From Cercis canadensis (lineage: Eukaryota; Streptophyta; Magnoliopsida; Fabales; Fabaceae): a stretch of 64,000 bases of DNA. This document shows positions 12,008-22,762 of this stretch, one piece after another. A program made the position numbers and the translations under genes. Location of the stretch: positions 479,529 through 543,528 of the forward strand of contig QAOA01002082.1 in assembly GCA_003255065.1 (NCBI GenBank), written 5' to 3'. Within the stretch, counting starts at the first letter, position 1. Each line of letters begins with the position of its first letter. The notes below the pieces were generated by a model. It searched no databases and was not told the DNA's origin. It worked only from the letters and a program-made list of their open reading frames with translations.

Positions 12008-12292
12008 ATGGGTTGTTTTTGCTTCCAACGTAGGACGATGAAAGCTAAATTTCATGGAGTTCATCATGGGGATCCTCATGTAGGTCATCATGGGCATCAT
12101 CATGGAGGTCATCATGTAGGACATCATGGAGGTGATCATGGAGGTCTTCATGGAGGCCATCATGGAGGTCATCATGGAGGTGATCATGGAGGCCATCATG
12201 GAGGTGATCATGGAGGCCATCATGGAGGTGGAGGATGTGGTGGTGGCGGCGGTGGTGGTGGAGGCTGCGGTGGTGGCGGAGGTGGCTGTTGA
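12008..12292 (+). CDS. type A small His/Gly/Cys-rich protein, probably lipid-anchored
   Basis: Single-exon frame of 94 residues. The N-terminus MGCFCFQRR has Gly2, Cys3 and Cys5, the pattern expected for N-myristoylation plus palmitoylation, and there is no signal peptide or membrane helix. The middle is built of HHGG, DHGG and LHGG repeats encoded by a 12-base unit (CATCATGGAGGT). The end is two blocks of glycine separated by single cysteines, finishing GGC. A TATA box lies 48 bases upstream of the ATG. I do not recognise a named family; small plant glycine-rich proteins of this look have no settled function. His repeats could bind metal (inference). The 3' flank GACATGCATGAAAG is shared with four related loci. 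Confidence 0.75.
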   Translation: MGCFCFQRRTMKAKFHGVHHGDPHVGHHGHHHGGHHVGHHGGDHGGLHGGHHGGHHGGDHGGHHGGDHGGHHGGGGCGGGGGGGGGCGGGGGGC

Positions 12293-12318
12293 CATGCATG
12301 AAAGTCGACCAGTAATAT

Positions 12319-12420
12319 NGCATCATCATGGAGGTCATCATGTAGGACATCATGGAGGTCATCATGTAGGACATCATGGAGGTCATCATGGAGGTCATCA
12401 TGGAGGCCATCATGGAGGTC
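12319..12420 (+). repeat. extra His-Gly repeat block after a contig join
   Basis: Follows a single N and repeats the CATCATGGAGGT units of the gene just upstream, then jumps straight into the 3' flank (AAATTAAGGACGCC). It looks like a second reading of the same gene from another contig rather than a true gene. Confidence 0.7.
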
Positions 12421-12674
12421 AAATTAAGGACGCCATGTTGTTATCTTTCTTTTTTTATCTGAATTTGATTTTGTAAACTATATGTAATACAAGTAATATT
12501 AAGGTCAACTCCATATTTGCATTTAAACTCTCCCTCCATTTTGTTTTGCTCATTTTACCCTCTTTGAATTCCTTTCTTTAGAGATTCGGCCCCAATTTAG
12601 TTTCTGCTCTTTAAAATTAGTTACTGAATAATATATATGAGAAGAAAAAATATATCTCTTTCTTCACATCCATC

Positions 12675-12677
<3 letters not shown>

Positions 12678-12713
<36 letters not shown>
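12678..12713. repeat. (AT)n microsatellite
   Basis: Uninterrupted AT dinucleotides. It is followed by ATCAACTATATACCAAGCG, the empty form of the SINE insertion site seen at 21945 and 22566. Confidence 0.95.
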
Positions 12714-12715
<2 letters not shown>

Positions 12716-14405
12716 ACTATATACCAAGCGTTTGGTGTGAAAAGTTAACCTTGTCATCACCATTTAATACAAAGAAGTATTGCATAAACATTACCATGTA
12801 ATTTTTAAGAAATAAATAAATTATAATTTATGAACTTGGTATATGTTTCAAAGTATAAGTATACCTAATTTTAGCTGCCATTGGAGAGGTTTCCTTGAAA
12901 TGAACCGATCTCAGTTATTGTAGTGAGAACTGGCATGATGTGACAAATATGTATTTGGAACTCTTGTTATAAGCAGAAATTAGAATAACAGAATTTAATA
13001 TTTTTATGCATAAGTTCTCTCAATCGAAATTAAAAGCACTTCTCAAGTTATTTGGTCAAACGAAAAGTTGCTTCGCCTAAATAGTTATTCTCATGAAAGT
13101 GATTCTTAAGACAACAAAAATTCCACAACTTGGGAGTGGGAGAAAGATACTTATTTTCTAGTTATCTTCACTAATATGTGTTAGAACATGAGCTTATTCT
13201 ATCAATGAAGGATTGGAAGTATAAAACAATAAAAAATAAAGTAATCATTTTGTAATGATGTGACAAGCATATAAAATTTTCAAGTTATTTGGCTAAACGC
13301 AAAGCTGCTTCTTCTAAATAGAAATTCTCGCAAAACTTATTCTTAAGACAACAGGAATACTACAACTTGGCCAAACATAACCTTTGCTTATATGTGTTAG
13401 AACATGAACTTATTCTATAAATGAAGGATTGGAGTTATCAAAGATAAAGTAGTCATTTTGCAATACCAGTTTATATGATCAGCATATGTATATAGTTATT
13501 TAATTTATCTTCTAAAAACATAATAGAATGTTGTGAATTTATAACCTATATTAATTAAGTTGGGGGATAAAATGATAATATTGAAAAAATAGTTAAAATT
13601 ACAAACAATATTAAAATTAGTTGAAGTCACAAAATGCAATTGATCCCTAATTTTTAAGTAATTATATAAACCTGTTTTATATTTTGGTTTTAAACCTTGA
13701 AATAGAACAAGTTATCTGTGGCATTGTACTTGCTAGGAAATTGAAATGGAAATTCTTCATGTACGAATGCTCTATACATCTCAATTATTCAATGGCCACA
13801 ATTGTACACATTTCAAATTAATATGTCAAACGTTGATTATTCATCATATTTAGGAAATATCCAAACACGCTTTCATGTCCGTACTCAGTTGGTTTGCTTC
13901 ATTGAAACTCTGACTTGTATAATTGAAAAGTCAATTGGTTCATTGGAAATTATTTAGCTTTATAATGTAAGTAGCCTAATAATCCCCATAAATAGCTTGA
14001 TTGATGATATGCTCATTTTCTATGAAACTGAATTTGGGGTACAAGAAAATGACAAAAAAAAATTGTAGTAATATACAGCAAAACTATATCTAGATGCTTG
14101 CATTCACATCCAAAAAATAGATCGTAACTAATTATAATAAAGTAATTTTTTTGATGATTAATTTATATTTAAATTTATTTATCATCCTCAGTATTTGTAT
14201 TAATTCATTTAAATAAAATTTTAATTAAGATTAAAAAAAAGAGAGAAAGATAGAAAACCATCATTTCTAGAATAAATATTTAATATCTTGACTTTTTAGG
14301 GAAGTAGTCGTATGAATCTTTCTGCCGAAGTTTATGCATATTGTTCACATTAAAATTCCTCACTCTCTTTCCCTGTGCTTTCTGCATTAGTCCTTGGCTA
14401 TCGGC

Positions 14406-14413
14406 TATAAATA
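14406..14413 (+). promoter_or_regulatory. TATA box of type A gene 2
   Basis: TATAAATA, 48 bases before the ATG at 14461, identical in context to that of gene 1. Confidence 0.7.
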
Positions 14414-14460
14414 CCAAGGAATAAGCAAACTAGAGATTCAAAGCCAATTACATTATAACT

Positions 14461-14649
14461 ATGGGTTGTTTTTGCTTCCCACGTAGGAGGATGAAAGCTA
14501 AATTTCATGGAGTTCATCATGGGCATCATCATGGAGGTCATCATGTAGGACATCATGGAGGTCTTCATGGAGGCCATCATGGAGGTGGAGGATGTGGTGG
14601 TGGCGGTGGTGGTGGTGGAGGCTGCGGTGGTGGCGGAGGTGGCTGTTGA
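14461..14649 (+). CDS. type A small His/Gly/Cys-rich protein, short copy
   Basis: 62 residues. Same N-terminus as the gene at 12008 (MGCFCFPRRRMKAKFHG) with the Gly2, Cys3 and Cys5 lipidation-type pattern, then a shorter His-Gly repeat and two CGGGG blocks ending GGC. It has the same TATA box and 3' flank. The length difference is all in the HHGG repeat, as expected if the 12-base units expand and contract by slippage or unequal exchange. Function unknown. Confidence 0.75.
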   Translation: MGCFCFPRRRMKAKFHGVHHGHHHGGHHVGHHGGLHGGHHGGGGCGGGGGGGGGCGGGGGGC

Positions 14650-14942
14650 CATGCATGAAAGTCGACCAGTAATATCGATATCCTTTCGCAGCTTCATTAT
14701 GGGTAGATTAATTAACCGCTGTGTAAACAAATTAAGGATGCCATGTTGTTATCTTTCTTTTTTTATCTGAATTTGATTTTGTAAATTATATGTAATACAA
14801 GTAATATTAAGGTCAACTCCATATTTGCATTTAAACTCTCTCTATTTTGTTTTGAATTTCTTTCTTTCTAGACTCGACTCCAATTTAGTTTCTTTTCTGC
14901 ACTTTAAAATTAGTAACTGAATAATATATGGGAAGAAAAAAT

Positions 14943-15451
14943 GGCAAAGTTACACAAATAATACACATTGTTAAACTATTTACACAAATGGGATAATTTT
15001 CAAACTATTTACCTAAAATGGACATTTTTAAATATTTTAACGAAAATAAATATAAAAAAAGTCAGACAGTAAACACGCTTTATAGGTAAAGCGTGTTCTT
15101 TGTGAACAAGCTTTAGAGATAAAGCGTGTTCTAAAGGAATACGCTTTTAGAACACGCTTTACCTTTAAAAGCGTGTTCTTTGTGAACACGCTTTATAGAT
15201 AAAACATGTTCACAAGGAATACGCTTTACCTCTAAAAGCGTATTTTTTGGGAACATGCTTTATTTATAAAGCGTATTTTTTGTGAACACATTTTATCTCT
15301 AAAGTATGTTTACTGTTGACTTTTTTTTACATTTAACTTTTGTTAAAAAATTAATAAAATATTTAGAAGTGCCCATTTTAGGTAAATAGTTTGAAAATTG
15401 TCCCATTTATGTAAATAGTTTGACAATGTATATCATTTATGTAACTTTGCT
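14943..15451. mobile_element. non-autonomous MULE-like element with long inverted ends
   Basis: 509 bp bounded by a perfect 9-bp target duplication AGAAAAAAT (14934-14942 and 15452-15460). The ends GGCAAAGTTACA and TGTAACTTTGCT begin imperfect inverted repeats of about 150 bp. The middle contains many head-to-head copies of an AAAGCGTGTTC motif. The matching flank of the sister unit (12640-12660) has a single GAAGAAAAAAT and no insert, which is the empty site. There is no coding capacity. The 9-bp duplication and long TIRs point to the Mutator superfamily. Confidence 0.88.
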
Positions 15452-15994
15452 AGAAAAAATAACATCTCTTTCTTGACATCCATCACAAAAACAAAAAGAA
15501 TATTAGTATTGTAGCGTCTATTGTGAACTATGCACCAATGCATATTCTGATGCAGCGAATGATAATTTGACACGCGTAAAAAAAAATGCCAGATGGATAA
15601 CTTTGTTCACCAGCAGCAATAGGTTTCAATAATTTATTTATGTTAGAAACCACAAAATTTATCAAAATCTTAAATTTGGAAGATGTATTGTTTTGTTATA
15701 TATTTGGAGCTTTTGTTATAAGCAGAAATTAGAATAACAGAATTTAATGTTTTTTCGCTTAAGTTCTCTCAATTGAAATTAAAAGTACTTCTCAAGTTAT
15801 TTGGTCAAACGAAAAGTTGCTTCTTCTAAATAGTAATTCTCATGAAAGTGATTCCTAAGACAACAAAAATTCTATGTCTTGGACCAAAGATACTTATTTT
15901 CTAGTAATATTTACAAATACGTGTCTGAACATGAGCTTATTCTTTCAATGAAGGATTGGAAGTATAAACGAATCAAAGATAAGTCATTTTGCAA

Positions 15995-16896
15995 GGCTTA
16001 TTCACGACCAAAATGCAGTTTTAAAAAAAAAAGTTATATTTTTTAGTTGTTCAAAAACCATTTACCAAAAATATGTATTTTTAAATAAAATAATAAACAA
16101 TAAAACAATAAATGGAGTCCCGCTACTCCAAAACAAGCAGCTTCCTTGAAGTCCCACATTAAGAGCTATAACCACTTTATCTTCTTTCCTCTTTCTTCTA
16201 TTTTAGGATGGCAGTTTCATGAAGATCCTACTGNATGAAAATTCTACTGATTTTGAAATAGCGGGACTTTCTCATTATTCACGTGTTACAAACTTTTTAG
16301 AGATTTTAATAGACACAATTGATGGTTTCATCTTTCTTCTATTTTTTAATTGATGGACGGTCTAGCTATTCTAATTGCGGTTTAATGAAGATGCCGTTAT
16401 TTTCAAAAGACCGAGACTTTCCTTTTATCCATGCATTGCAAACTTTTCAAGAATTTTAACACGANTGGCAGTTTCATGAAGATCCTACTGGTTTTGAAAT
16501 AGCGGGACTTTTTCATTATTCACATGTTACAAACTTTTTAGAGATTTTAATAGACACAATTGATGGTTTCATCTTTCTTCTATTTTTTAATTGATGGATG
16601 GTCTAGCTATTCTAATGGCGGTTTAATGAAGATGCCGTTATTTTCAAAAGAACGGGACTTTCTTGTTATCCATGCATTGCAAACTTTTCAAGAATTTTAA
16701 CACGATTGATGGTGGATCCCACTATGCTAATGCAGCGGGACTTCAAGGAAGCTACTCTTTTTGGAGTAGCGGAACTTTGTTTGTTGTTTTGTTATTTATT
16801 ATTTTATTTAAAATTGTCCATTTTTTATAAATAGTTTTTGAACTACCCAAAAAAACATAATTTTTTTTAAAACTATATTTTTGCAGTCAGTAAGCC
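15995..16896. mobile_element. non-autonomous MULE-like element, copy in unit 1
   Basis: Ends GGCTTATTCACGACC and (inverted) GGCTTACTGACTGC with long imperfect inverted arms containing CCCGCTACTCCAAA. It is flanked by a 10-bp duplication CATTTTGCAA (15985-15994 and 16897-16906). Two N bases (16234, 16465) bracket a repeated stretch, so the extra length compared with the copy at 25313 is probably an assembly artefact. No coding region. Confidence 0.82.
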
Positions 16897-17635
16897 CATT
16901 TTGCAATGGTGTGACCAGCATATAAAATTGAAGATTACACTCAACCTTAATGCACATTCAATAAAATAATGTTGGAAAAATTAAATCAAATTGAAAATCT
17001 AATTGTCATATAGTTTCAAACTGCGTGCGCTAAATTAGATCAAAATTAAAGATCTTATCTAATTTTCAAAATTAATTTTTTATTAACTTAACAAAAACAA
17101 TCTGGTATGTACAAGCCATCTCAGTCAGACAACAAGTCTATCTAAAAAAAATAGTTAAATAACATTACTCTATCTGAATTTATGTTTTAGGGATCACATT
17201 ATATGTATATATATATATCCAACAACTATCTTTCAGTTCAGAAAAGAAAAAACTCTGGTTCATAAGCAATTGGTCATAAATCTTTGATGAAAGTTGAAAG
17301 TTGTTTGGCAAAATCTTAAAATAAATCTTAAAAAAAAAATAGTAAACACGCGCTAGAATAGACGAGGTCAAAGTGTCAAAGAAGTTATAGTACACGTAAA
17401 CGTACCCAATCCTGGTCAAATATTGGTCATAAGCAATTGCAAAGTGGCAGCATGTATCGTACACGATTTGTAAGTTTCATCAATTGGTCTAATCAATTGA
17501 TCGAACATGCTAAGCTGCTTCATGGGAAAGTAATTGAAATTTTCTCGAGTTTGAATTTTCTTCACATAAAAGTCAAGTAGACGTAACAATCGGCAATTCT
17601 ACGATGATATCCCAAGATCATGATGCATGGAATAC

Positions 17636-17643
17636 TATAAAAG
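17636..17643 (+). promoter_or_regulatory. TATA box of type B gene 1
   Basis: TATAAAAG, 63 bases before the ATG at 17706. The same motif and spacing occur before the sister gene at 26749. Confidence 0.7.
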
Positions 17644-17705
17644 GATAGTCATGGAGGAATAATGGGCACGTATGTTATGTGAGCAATAACTAAATAGCCG
17701 CAAAG

Positions 17706-18008
17706 ATGGATCAAGGTTTCACGATATTTATCATAGTATTTGCCTGCATATTCGCCCTAGCTGTCATATCGGGTCTTTTATGCCGAGGAAGCCGTCTCCG
17801 ACCAGCGTTTGGTAGTGGTGCTGCTCATGCTCACCACCACCATTTTGGCGGTGGAGTAATGGGTGGAATCATAGTAGATGGAGGTGCCGGTGGTGATGGT
17901 GGTGGAGTAGGAGGAGGGGGTTGTGGTGGTGGCGGAGGAGGAGGAGGGGGTTGCGGTGGTGGTGGTGGAGGCGGTGGAGGAGGAGGAGGTGGTGGTGGTG
18001 CTTGTTGA
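17706..18008 (+). CDS. type B small membrane-anchored Gly/Cys-rich protein
   Basis: 100 residues in one exon. The N-terminus MDQGFTIFIIVFACIFALAV followed by ISGLLC is a single hydrophobic helix (residues 5-26), either a membrane anchor or an uncleaved signal. Then come a short basic stretch (RGSRLRP), a AHAHHHHF histidine cluster near residue 40 and a C-terminal glycine tract with spaced cysteines ending GGAC. The layout anchor - His cluster - CGGGG repeats - final Cys is the same plan as types A and C, but with a different anchor. The upstream TATA box supports this start. No named family recognised; function unknown. Confidence 0.75.
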   Translation: MDQGFTIFIIVFACIFALAVISGLLCRGSRLRPAFGSGAAHAHHHHFGGGVMGGIIVDGGAGGDGGGVGGGGCGGGGGGGGGCGGGGGGGGGGGGGGGAC

Positions 18009-18812
18009 AATGAATCAAGGCGATATATCAAGTTATATGTAATTCTTGACATATATTTTGATAAGGTTTTAGTTTTACCTCGGTTGCTTTGAAACGTGAA
18101 AATTGGCAGCATACCCGTTTCGGAGGCGTCTCTGAACTTGAAACGCATGCCTTTGAAGGAAACGTCTCCCTTTTTTTTTTTTTTTTTTNTTTTTTTTTGA
18201 TTCGAAATGTCATCATTACATGCCACTTTGCATTTTGCCAGCTGCAGTTGCTGAATTTCTGCCAGTTTGGTTCTTCTCAATACTATTTTTTAATAATTTT
18301 TTTTCTTCAATTAGAACATGCTTTAATTTAATTTATACATTATAACTTTAATTAATCATTTAAAATATATTTTTAACGATTCAAATTTTAATGCATCTAA
18401 CAAATTTAAAAAATAATGAGAATTAAATTTTGGGTTTATCTTTTTTCTATGAATTTTTGTGATGGTCTAATTATATTTAGTATTTGTTCATATAAATCCG
18501 TCTTTTGTCAAGAAAAAGTGATAAATATTTAGTGGAGACACCAAAAATTGGGATATTGTTGGAGATAATTGGGAACTATTTGATGGAGCTGATAGTTTGC
18601 AGTTGCTAGCTTATCACTTGATGAACTTGAGATGGAAGCTGTAATCATTGGTGATAGTGGTGATAAAAATGATGAAATTAATAGTATTAGGAGTTAAATT
18701 TTGATTGATGATTTGTACTTTGAGTTAATAATTATTAGTTGTTACTTATTTGTTAAGGATTAATGGTTAATATTTTTAATATTTGGATAATTTTAAGATT
18801 TTTCATTCCATT

Positions 18813-18850
<38 letters not shown>

Positions 18851-19100
18851 CGTACCGGCATTTCGTACCCGTACCCGTGCTACATAGGTTTTAGGGTATT
18901 AGAAACATATATATAGCATGACATTTCAATTGTGATTTAACATTTAAAAGTCTAAGTAACATATATATAATTTTGAGTAAATGATTGGTCATGTTCCAAA
19001 CTTTGTCGTCATGAAAGGAAAAAATTGTTGGTCATTAAGTTCTAACCAACTCAAGGGTCATCCACTGGTCCAACCAAATTGACTTGCGAAATGCGAAACT
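18009..19100. other. type B 3' region and intergenic repeat
   Basis: No gene seen. 18030-18640 recurs at 27120-27660 and 33040-33580, so it is part of the duplicated block. A T-rich run with an N lies at 18170-18199 and an (AT)n microsatellite at 18814-18848. 18860-19080 recurs at 27720-27950, 28200-28440 and 33870-34100 and is the upstream flank of the type C genes. Confidence 0.75.
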
Positions 19101-19104
19101 TTGT

Positions 19105-19393
19105 CGTCATGATATTCTCGATGCTTTCCTAAGTATATTAGAAGATGAAAGCTCAGAGGTCAAGATCAGCAAAGAAAATAGGATGAAAGAAAAGGACTGG
19201 TCATTGAACTAGTGAAGGATTTGCTTTATGGTTCAGTAGTTTTACCATGGTTGAACCAGAATTTTACATTTATATATTTTTATATGAATATGAATGATAA
19301 AAATTGCATGCATATGCTGAAATGCTTGAGGGGAGAAAAGTTTTTTGAAGCTAACATCTTGCTAAATGGCGGGATTCTTACTTTGAAGATAAG
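19105..19393 (+). pseudogene. CYP93-like P450 debris (direct copy)
   Basis: Matches 24860-25140 closely. It begins abruptly at GATATTCTCGATGCTTTCC and encodes the ILDAFLSILEDESSEVKIS piece, followed by the same non-P450 tail. It has no start, no heme-binding region and no other P450 exon. Confidence 0.75.
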
Positions 19394-20040
19394 GGGGCTT
19401 TAACTGACCCCATGTAAAAATGGGGCTAAACAACCCCATCCTAGTTAGACCAATTTAGTTATAAGAAGTGTTTTGATAGTGGGACCCACATATTTACTTA
19501 ACCTACTATAGGCAAAATTTCTATTTATTACAAATCAGTCCCAAATTTTTTAAAAGTCTTATTTTCTTGTCCTTTCTCACCTTTTTGTTTTTTCTCCCTT
19601 TTCCCTTCATCCATATCTCTGAAATCAACTAAGAAAGCAATTTTAATGTATTTATTAATAAAGTTGAATGCTACAGGAATTATTGTCATTCACCTTTGGG
19701 GTAAAAAGAAACATATTTACTTAAAAACACAACGAAAATCATTTAAATGTATCAAAATATTTTTCAAAATATTTATTTTAAATCAGCCTCTTGGCATGCT
19801 TGCTAGATTCTTTCATTTATAGATAAATATGCAGTCTTCGGTTTTATGAGAAAAAAAAAATTAGACACCAAATTAACTAAGGAATCAAGTTTCTCTATCG
19901 TGTAAATGATGCAATAATTAAAAAGTANATGGAAAATTATTTCAAAACGTCTCCAAAAGTTTGAGTTCTCTCCTCATGAAGTCGAACATATATAACAAAT
20001 TTATCTTTAAAATGGAATACTATGAAAGTAGCCTTTGAGA
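19394..20040. other. non-coding, possible MITE half and type C promoter region
   Basis: Begins GGGGGCTTTAACTGACCCC, which resembles the inverted form of the end at 33030 (see findings). The rest has no recognisable gene. A TATATAA lies at 19989-19995 upstream of the type C gene. A contig join (N) is at 19927. Confidence 0.55.
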
Positions 20041-20084
20041 TTTAATGAGCTTGTGTGTGAGAGACGAAACATATAGCTGCAGAG

Positions 20085-20264
20085 ATGAATCAATCTATGA
20101 TGATATTTCTCATAGCACCTGGTTGCATGTACGCCATCTTTGCCATCTTGGGTTTACTCTGCCTTGGGAGAGACGGTGGTGGTGGTGGTGTCGACGACAG
20201 TGGTGGAGGTGGATGTGGTGGCGGTATATCAAGAGGTGGCTTGTTTTGGTCCATATATATATGA
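20085..20264 (+). CDS. type C small membrane-anchored Gly/Cys-rich protein
   Basis: 59 residues: MNQSMMIFLIAPGCMYAIFA then ILGLLCLGRD, one hydrophobic helix ending in LLC as in type B, then a short glycine stretch with one cysteine and a different C-terminus (RGGLFWSIYI). The start methionine is conserved in the three related copies at 28136, 28620 and 34285. A candidate TATA box (TATATAA) lies 90 bases upstream. The copy at 28620 ends GGGGGAC like type B, which supports common descent of B and C. This is the only full-length open type C frame in the window. Function unknown. Confidence 0.6.
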   Translation: MNQSMMIFLIAPGCMYAIFAILGLLCLGRDGGGGGVDDSGGGGCGGGISRGGLFWSIYI

Positions 20265-20587
20265 GTACAACATTTATGTATTGCATCTCATTCTTGGTTT
20301 TTTCTTTAGGAATCGTGTCTATCAAAAACATTATGTAGGAACAAACAAGCTAAAGGGATCCAAAAACATTATTGTCATACGCAAAGTACAAAAATTGGAA
20401 ACATTTTTTTTTCACTAAAAAAAAATTGAAAACAAAAAAATCTAAAACGCAAAATGGAGCCGGAAAATTTGTGCTGGGTACCAGGTCGGGGGTATTCTCG
20501 GGCTTAGGCTGCAAAAATTTGGCCCAAAAGATTTGGTCCAACCTTCTTTACAGGCTTGGTCAAAAGCCTAACCTTCTTGAATCATTG

Positions 20588-21493
20588 TTTTTGGGTTTTT
20601 TTCTTTTGCAGGGAGGTGGAATTGGCCAACTAAACTAGGTTAAACTCAACATACACCTAAAATCAATATTTTGACAGACTTGGATAGAGAAAGTAAAATT
20701 TGGACAACTAGAGGTATCAGAAAGCAGTTTAACTTATTTCCCTCTTTCATGGTTTGGTGGCTTTATCTCTCATGCTTTTAACATAGAAACCAGATTACAA
20801 ATCATACTCTAGGACAGAGCCATTTGAAGGGAAAGATAATGCACAGAACATGAGAATTTAACTACTTATGAGGCAAATGCAGTACGAAACAGCAACAAAC
20901 CAACCAATCCTTTGAAGCTTCAAAAATTTGTAGCCTTCCCAACTCATCCCTTGCATTTTCTACAACATTAGAAGCCAAAAGTGTATAAATCAACCATCAT
21001 GATCAGGACTTTACAAGTCAATTCTGCTCAGGGAAGTCAAAAGTCAGAATTATCAACCAACCGTACTAAAAGAACCATAGCTTTGTTGGTTTGACAAATT
21101 TCACCAACTAAATGCACCTAAAGCATATGAGGGTTTAAAGAGAATATAGGGCATTATTCTATAAGGCTACCCAAAACTAATAAGGAAGTAATTCTTTAGC
21201 TAAAAGAAGTGAGAGTGAGGTGCTCAGTTCATTGTTAATGAAGTTAAAGAAGCAATTCCCACGGTAATTGAAGTCAACAAAAATGATCGAAAACAGAAAT
21301 ATAATTGTTACTAAAGATAGGACAAGGAGTCAGTTCGTTCCTCAGAACTGAAACCCACTGGTTGATCAAAGGGTGTGGAGACACGTACTCCTTCAAAAAT
21401 CAAACCCATTAAACATAATTATCAACCAATGAAGCTAATTTAGACAATTGACATTCTTTCTGAGGAACCAAACAGACTATAAAGCACAAACCT
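20588..21493 (-). pseudogene. UPRT pseudogene fragment 1 (exons 3-4 only)
   Basis: Copies intron 4 to the intron upstream of exon 3 of the intact UPRT gene. The exon 4-like part is at 20905-20964 with changes, and the exon 3-like part (PPHPLIKHW...VLRNELTPCP type) is at about 21322-21401. It joins type C downstream sequence at about 20578 and a glycine-rich gene tail at about 21493. It lacks the first two and the last eight exons. Confidence 0.8.
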
Positions 21494-21548
21494 CTGTGGT
21501 GGAGGAGGAGGTGGAGGGTGTGGTGGTGGCGGCGGAGGTGGCTTTTGA
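21494..21548 (+). pseudogene. glycine-rich gene tail fused to UPRT debris (copy 1)
   Basis: Only the last 17 or so codons of a type A-like gene (a Gly tract with one Cys, ending GGF and TGA), joined directly to UPRT intron sequence. The normal 3' flank follows. The same fusion point occurs at 31754. Confidence 0.75.
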
Positions 21549-21960
21549 CATGCATGAAAGACCAGTAATATTGATATCCTTTCGCAGCTTCATTATTGGA
21601 AAATTAATTAACCTCTGTGTAAACAAATTAAGGACGCCTTGTTGTTATCTTTTTTTTTTTTCTTCAATTCTTTTTTATATGAATTTGATTTTATAAACTA
21701 TATGTAATACAAGTAATATTAAGGTCAACTCCATATTTGTATTTAAACTTTCCCTCCATTTTGTTTTGCTTATTTTACCCTCTTTGAATTCCTTTCTTTA
21801 GAGATTTGACCCCAATTTAGTTTCTGCTCTTTAAAATTAGTTACTGAATAATATATATGAGAAGAAAAAATATATCTCATTCTTCACATCCATCACAATA
21901 TATATATATATATTTATATATTAAACCATTGGAAACTTGAAATTATATATCAACTATATA

Positions 21961-22140
21961 ACCAACAAGCGTGTAGATCATCTAGTAATGAGATGTTCTA
22001 GCTTAATCAAGAGTCTCGGGTTTGAGCTTTTGATAATGCAGCTGTGTCGGTTGGGAGAGCTTTGTCACCCTTGTGATCTTTTCCGGCTCGAATCCGGCTT
22101 AGTTAGGCGAAGCCCAGACACCGATGAGTAACCAAAAAAA
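21961..22140 (+). mobile_element. tRNA-derived SINE, copy 1
   Basis: 180 bp, A-rich 3' end, flanked by a 16-bp duplication ATATATCAACTATATA (21945-21960 and 22141-22156). It contains a box-B-like GGGTTTGAGCT and GCTCGAATCCGGCTTAG. The same locus without the insert is seen near 23175 and 12702. Confidence 0.8.
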
Positions 22141-22509
22141 ATATATCAACTATATACCAAGCGTTTTGTGTGAAAAGTTAACCTTGTCATACATCACCAT
22201 TGAATACAAAGAAGTCTTGCATAAACAAGACCATGTAATTTTTAAGGATGCCTTGTTGTTATCTTTTTTTTTTCTTCAATTCTTTTTTATATGAATTTGA
22301 TTTTATAAACTATATGTGATACAAGTAATATTAAAGTCAACTCCATATATATTTGCATTTAAACTTTCCCTCCATTTTGTTTTGCTCATTTTACCCTCTT
22401 TGAATTCCTTTCTTTAGAGATTTGACCCCAATTTGTTTCTGCTCTTTAAAATTAGTTACTGAATAATATATATGAGAAGAAAAAATATATCTCATTCTTC
22501 ACATCCATC

Positions 22510-22547
<38 letters not shown>

Positions 22548-22581
22548 CATTGGAAACTTGAAATTATATATCAACTATATA

Positions 22582-22762
22582 ACCAACAAGCGTGTAGGTC
22601 ATCTAGTAATGAGATGTTCTAGCTTAATCAAGGGTCTCGAGTTTGAGCTTTTGAGAATGTAGCTGTGTCGGTTGGGAGAGCTTTGTCACCTTTGTGATCT
22701 TTCACGGCTCGAATCCGGCTTAGTTAGGCGAAGCCCAGACACTGGTGAGTAACCAAAAAAAA
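22582..22762 (+). mobile_element. tRNA-derived SINE, copy 2
   Basis: Near-identical to copy 1 with the same target duplication (22566-22581 and 22763-22778, one base changed). It arose by duplication of the block rather than by a second insertion. Confidence 0.8.

Larger units (their letters stand above)
10800..12480 (+). repeat. tandem unit 1 carrying a type A gene
   Basis: About 1.65 kb that is nearly identical to 13270-14790, including promoter, coding region and 3' flank of a small His/Gly-rich gene. The boundaries are approximate. Confidence 0.85.
13270..14790 (+). repeat. tandem unit 2 carrying a type A gene
   Basis: Near-identical copy of 10800-12480 with small indels; the coding repeat region is shorter. 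Confidence 0.85.

Noticed and set aside
11945..12422. Met/Ser/Thr- and His/Asp-rich minus-strand frames opposite the type A genes
   Set aside because: Antisense of the CATCATGGAGGT repeat; composition follows from the repeat alone.
17180..17464. 94-residue Tyr/Phe-rich minus-strand frame upstream of the type B gene
   Set aside because: The corresponding stretch of the duplicate near 26230-26520 has indels that break the frame; AT-rich chance frame.
20045..20338. 97-residue frame overlapping the type C gene (MSLCVRDETYS...)
   Set aside because: It is a different frame of the same locus; the start and helix conserved in all type C copies belong to the frame beginning 20085.
21961..22762. Functional tRNA genes at the SINE copies
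   Set aside because: The box-B-like motif is present, but no cloverleaf or anticodon stem could be drawn, and the 16-bp duplication plus A tail mark a retroposon.
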